Part shown: piece by piece, positions 5,348 through 5,911 of the stretch
How the letters are laid out: every line of letters starts with the position of its first letter
Position numbering within the stretch: the first letter of the stretch is position 1
Origin: Anaerolineales bacterium Chloro_02
GTDB taxonomy: Bacteria > Chloroflexota > Anaerolineae > Anaerolineales > Anaerolineaceae
Assembly (NCBI GenBank): GCA_001603765.1
Contig: LUZV01000224.1
Location: 1 to 5,911 of the forward strand
Length of the DNA: 5,911 nt
Reading direction: 5' to 3'
Notes under the pieces: generated by a model
The model's database searches: none
What the model was told of the DNA's origin: nothing
Seen by the model: only the letters and a program-made list of their open reading frames with translations
Made by a program: the position numbers and the translations under genes

Positions 5348-5911
5348 CTAAGCGCGCTCTTCTTTCTTAATAATAATCAGCGGATACTGCCCATTTTCGC
5401 CAAAATAACGCGGGAACCATTCCTCAAGGCGATATAGAATCCTAAGCCAGAATCGTCCGCCCCATTCAGGTTGTATCACCGAACGTAAAAATTTTACCGA
5501 GACGCTGCGCCAAACGCGAATCTCATAGGGCAGCTGATCCTTCATGACGCTGTGGAACCATTTCGCGCTGGTTTTGAGCACAAACGTGCCCGCCGGCAGC
5601 TTTTTTGCGTCATCATTTTGCCCATTGGGCTGCATATCCGGAGGCATCTTAGGGGCTTCCTTACCGGCCCAGCGGCGCAGGCGGTTGGCGATTCTCATAA
5701 AGAAGTTCATCGCCCCCCCAAGCGGCACTTCCGCCCAGCCATCCACCGTGACCATGCTGCGTCCTGGTTTCAGGGTGCGGTGCAGCCCCTTATAGACGCT
5801 CACTTTTTCCTCAATCGGAACGTGATGAATGGTATGCAGCGAAACGATGCCGTCAAAGGTATCATCCTTAAAAGGCAAATTCGCGATGTCCGCGTTAATG
5901 TAAGCACCTTT
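5348..5911 (-). CDS. Class I SAM-dependent methyltransferase, 5' end cut by window edge
   Basis: The frame is open up to the right edge, giving 187 codons before TAG 5350-5348. The N-terminal part with the SAM-binding glycine motif lies outside the window. What remains begins KGAYINADIANLPFKDDTF, the DxxxLPFxDxxFD segment (motif II/III region of Methyltransf_11-like enzymes). It continues with IVSLHTIHHVP (23-33), then EKVSVYKGLHRTLKPG (36-51), the usual post-motif helix. A TTG at 5878-5876 could be mistaken for a start, but the conserved ADIANLPF motif runs across it, so it is internal. A basic and aromatic C-terminal tail of about 120 residues, rich in Trp and Arg and ending YPLIIIKKEERA, is longer than the bare fold needs and may handle the acceptor. 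The role, perhaps O-methylation of the surface glycan, is inferred only from the pseB neighbour 15 bases downstream. Confidence 0.85.
   Translation of the reverse strand, partial: KGAYINADIANLPFKDDTFDGIVSLHTIHHVPIEEKVSVYKGLHRTLKPGRSMVTVDGWAEVPLGGAMNFFMRIANRLRRWAGKEAPKMPPDMQPNGQNDDAKKLPAGTFVLKTSAKWFHSVMKDQLPYEIRVWRSVSVKFLRSVIQPEWGGRFWLRILYRLEEWFPRYFGENGQYPLIIIKKEERA

Larger units (their letters stand above)
1..5911 (-). other. Single putative operon for nonulosonate and surface-glycan synthesis
   Basis: All seven genes are on the minus strand, with gaps of 15, -1, 11, 6, -1 and 9 bases in transcription order. No gap is big enough for a promoter or a hairpin terminator, so transcription probably enters from beyond 5911 and continues past position 1. 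No region of more than 15 bases is unassigned. The grouping of a dehydratase, reductase, NeuB-type synthase, SpsF-type activator, glycosyltransferase and methyltransferase is coherent for a nine-carbon acidic sugar. Confidence 0.8.

Noticed and set aside
5876..5878. TTG as the start of the methyltransferase
   Set aside because: The conserved KGAYINADIANLPF segment reads in frame through it up to the window edge, so the real start is outside the window.

Overview
The window is one stretch of densely packed genes, all read from the minus strand (right to left). It looks like part of a cell-surface glycan locus, specifically the part that makes and uses a nonulosonic acid (the nine-carbon, sialic-acid-like sugar family). 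No promoter, terminator, RNA gene, mobile element or CRISPR array is visible. Genes are separated by at most 15 bases or overlap by one base, so they are probably one operon whose promoter lies beyond the right edge. Both ends of the window cut through a gene.

In transcription order the genes are: the 3' part of a class I SAM-dependent methyltransferase (5348-5911); a PseB-type inverting UDP-GlcNAc 4,6-dehydratase (4319-5332); an RmlD-like short-chain dehydrogenase/reductase (3399-4319); a NeuB-family nonulosonate synthase with its C-terminal SAF domain (2323-3387); a GT4 glycosyltransferase (1204-2316); a small lipoprotein of unknown function (557-1204); and the 5' part of an SpsF-type cytidylyltransferase (1-547).

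Read as a pathway, PseB would make the UDP-4-keto-6-deoxy-L-arabino-HexNAc intermediate and the synthase would condense a free 6-deoxy HexNAc with phosphoenolpyruvate. The SpsF-type enzyme would then activate the nonulosonate with CTP, and the glycosyltransferase and methyltransferase would assemble or decorate the glycan. The striking point is the gene between pseB and the synthase. In the classical pseudaminic acid route this is the aminotransferase PseC, but here it is a reductase. That predicts a 4-hydroxy rather than 4-amino hexose, and so a 5-acylamino-3,5,9-trideoxy nonulosonate with a 7-OH. This is an inference from gene order. No PseC, PseH (acetyltransferase) or PseG (UDP-hydrolase) is visible, but the locus continues past both edges.

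The organism cannot be fixed from this window. The G+C content, mid-fifties percent by eye, together with a lipoprotein bearing a Pro-Thr repeat linker just after the lipid cysteine, resembles Chloroflexota (Anaerolineae-like) genomes. This is a weak assignment.
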